Assembly: GCA_946479725.1 (NCBI GenBank)
Contig: CAMLHB010000175.1
Location: 1 to 5,159, forward strand
Reading direction: 5' to 3'
Source: an uncultured Actinomycetes bacterium
GTDB lineage: Bacteria; Actinomycetota; Thermoleophilia; Solirubrobacterales; 70-9
DNA: 5,159 nucleotides
Within the stretch, counting starts at the first letter, position 1. Every line of letters starts with the position of its first letter. The notes beneath the pieces are model-generated. The model worked only from the letters and a program-made list of their open reading frames with translations, was not told where the DNA came from and ran no database searches. Below are positions 5,052 to 5,159 of the stretch, one piece after another. The position numbers were made by a program, and so were the translations under genes.

Positions 5052-5159
5052 TCTCGGAATCGTGAACCGGCCAGCTCGGAAGCGCGCCCGCCCAGCACCC
5101 AACCCAGCTCAGGGGGGGGGGAGGGCGGGGGCGCCCCGGGGCGGCCCGCCGGGCGAGGG

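Larger units (their letters stand above)
4986..5159. other. Gene-free right end with extreme G-rich tract
   Basis: No supportable gene lies here. It holds the upstream region of the second acyltransferase, the hairpin near 5040, and from 5112 a run of ten G followed by A-GGG-C-GGGGG-CGCCCC-GGGG, which fits a G-quadruplex-forming pattern and contains small palindromes (GGGGCGCCCC, CCCCGGGG). Sequence quality could be poor at such a tract. Confidence 0.5.

Noticed and set aside
5062..5159. Possible plus-strand gene start at a GTG (5062) open to the right edge
   Set aside because: It encodes only low-complexity Pro/Gly/Arg/Ala residues, has no ribosome site and passes through the G-run.
5109..5159. 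Possible 3' end of a minus-strand gene with a Pro/Gly-rich tail, stop at 5111-5109
   Set aside because: Only 16 sense codons of low-complexity sequence are visible, so it cannot be separated from chance; flanking sequence would decide.

Overview
The window is GC-rich DNA with compact genes, GTG and TTG starts, overlapping stop/start junctions and strong G/C preference at third codon positions. This fits a high-GC bacterium, most likely an actinobacterial-type soil lineage; the organism itself is inference. The content is an accessory cell-surface glycan locus. I see no RNA genes, transposases, CRISPR arrays or phage genes.

From position 3855 leftwards, four genes lie head-to-tail on the minus strand in one tight unit. 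They are a LuxR-type regulator with a degenerate receiver domain (3208-3855), a DegT/DnrJ/EryC1/StrS-family PLP sugar aminotransferase (2042-3211), a GT4-like glycosyltransferase (835-2064) and a GT2 glycosyltransferase (starts at 833, runs off the left edge). Junctions are a 4-bp GTGA overlap, a 23-bp overlap and a 1-base gap, so one transcript with translational coupling is likely.

Diverging from the regulator, a left-handed beta-helix (hexapeptide-repeat) acetyltransferase runs on the plus strand (3915-4445). The 59-bp gap between the two start codons is organised around a single dyad axis, with perfect 13-bp arms that end at the two start codons and contain both ribosome binding sites. 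A second hexapeptide acetyltransferase of the same fold faces it on the minus strand (4425-4985), and the two 3' ends overlap by 21 bp. The last 174 bases (4986-5159) hold no supportable gene, only a possible promoter, a G/C-rich hairpin and an extreme G-run.

Functional reading (inference): the aminotransferase would aminate a nucleotide-linked keto-sugar, one or both acetyltransferases would N-acetylate it, and the two glycosyltransferases would place it, or neighbouring sugars, into a surface polysaccharide or glycolipid. The sugar cannot be fixed: 3-acetamido-3,6-dideoxyhexoses and WbpE/WbpD-type 2,3-diacetamido uronic acids are both compatible. Dehydratase, ketoisomerase or dehydrogenase genes are not in the window. 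The least ordinary elements are the regulator that appears to lack the phosphorylation site, placed at the head of a sugar operon, and the symmetric intergenic element it shares with the divergent acetyltransferase gene.
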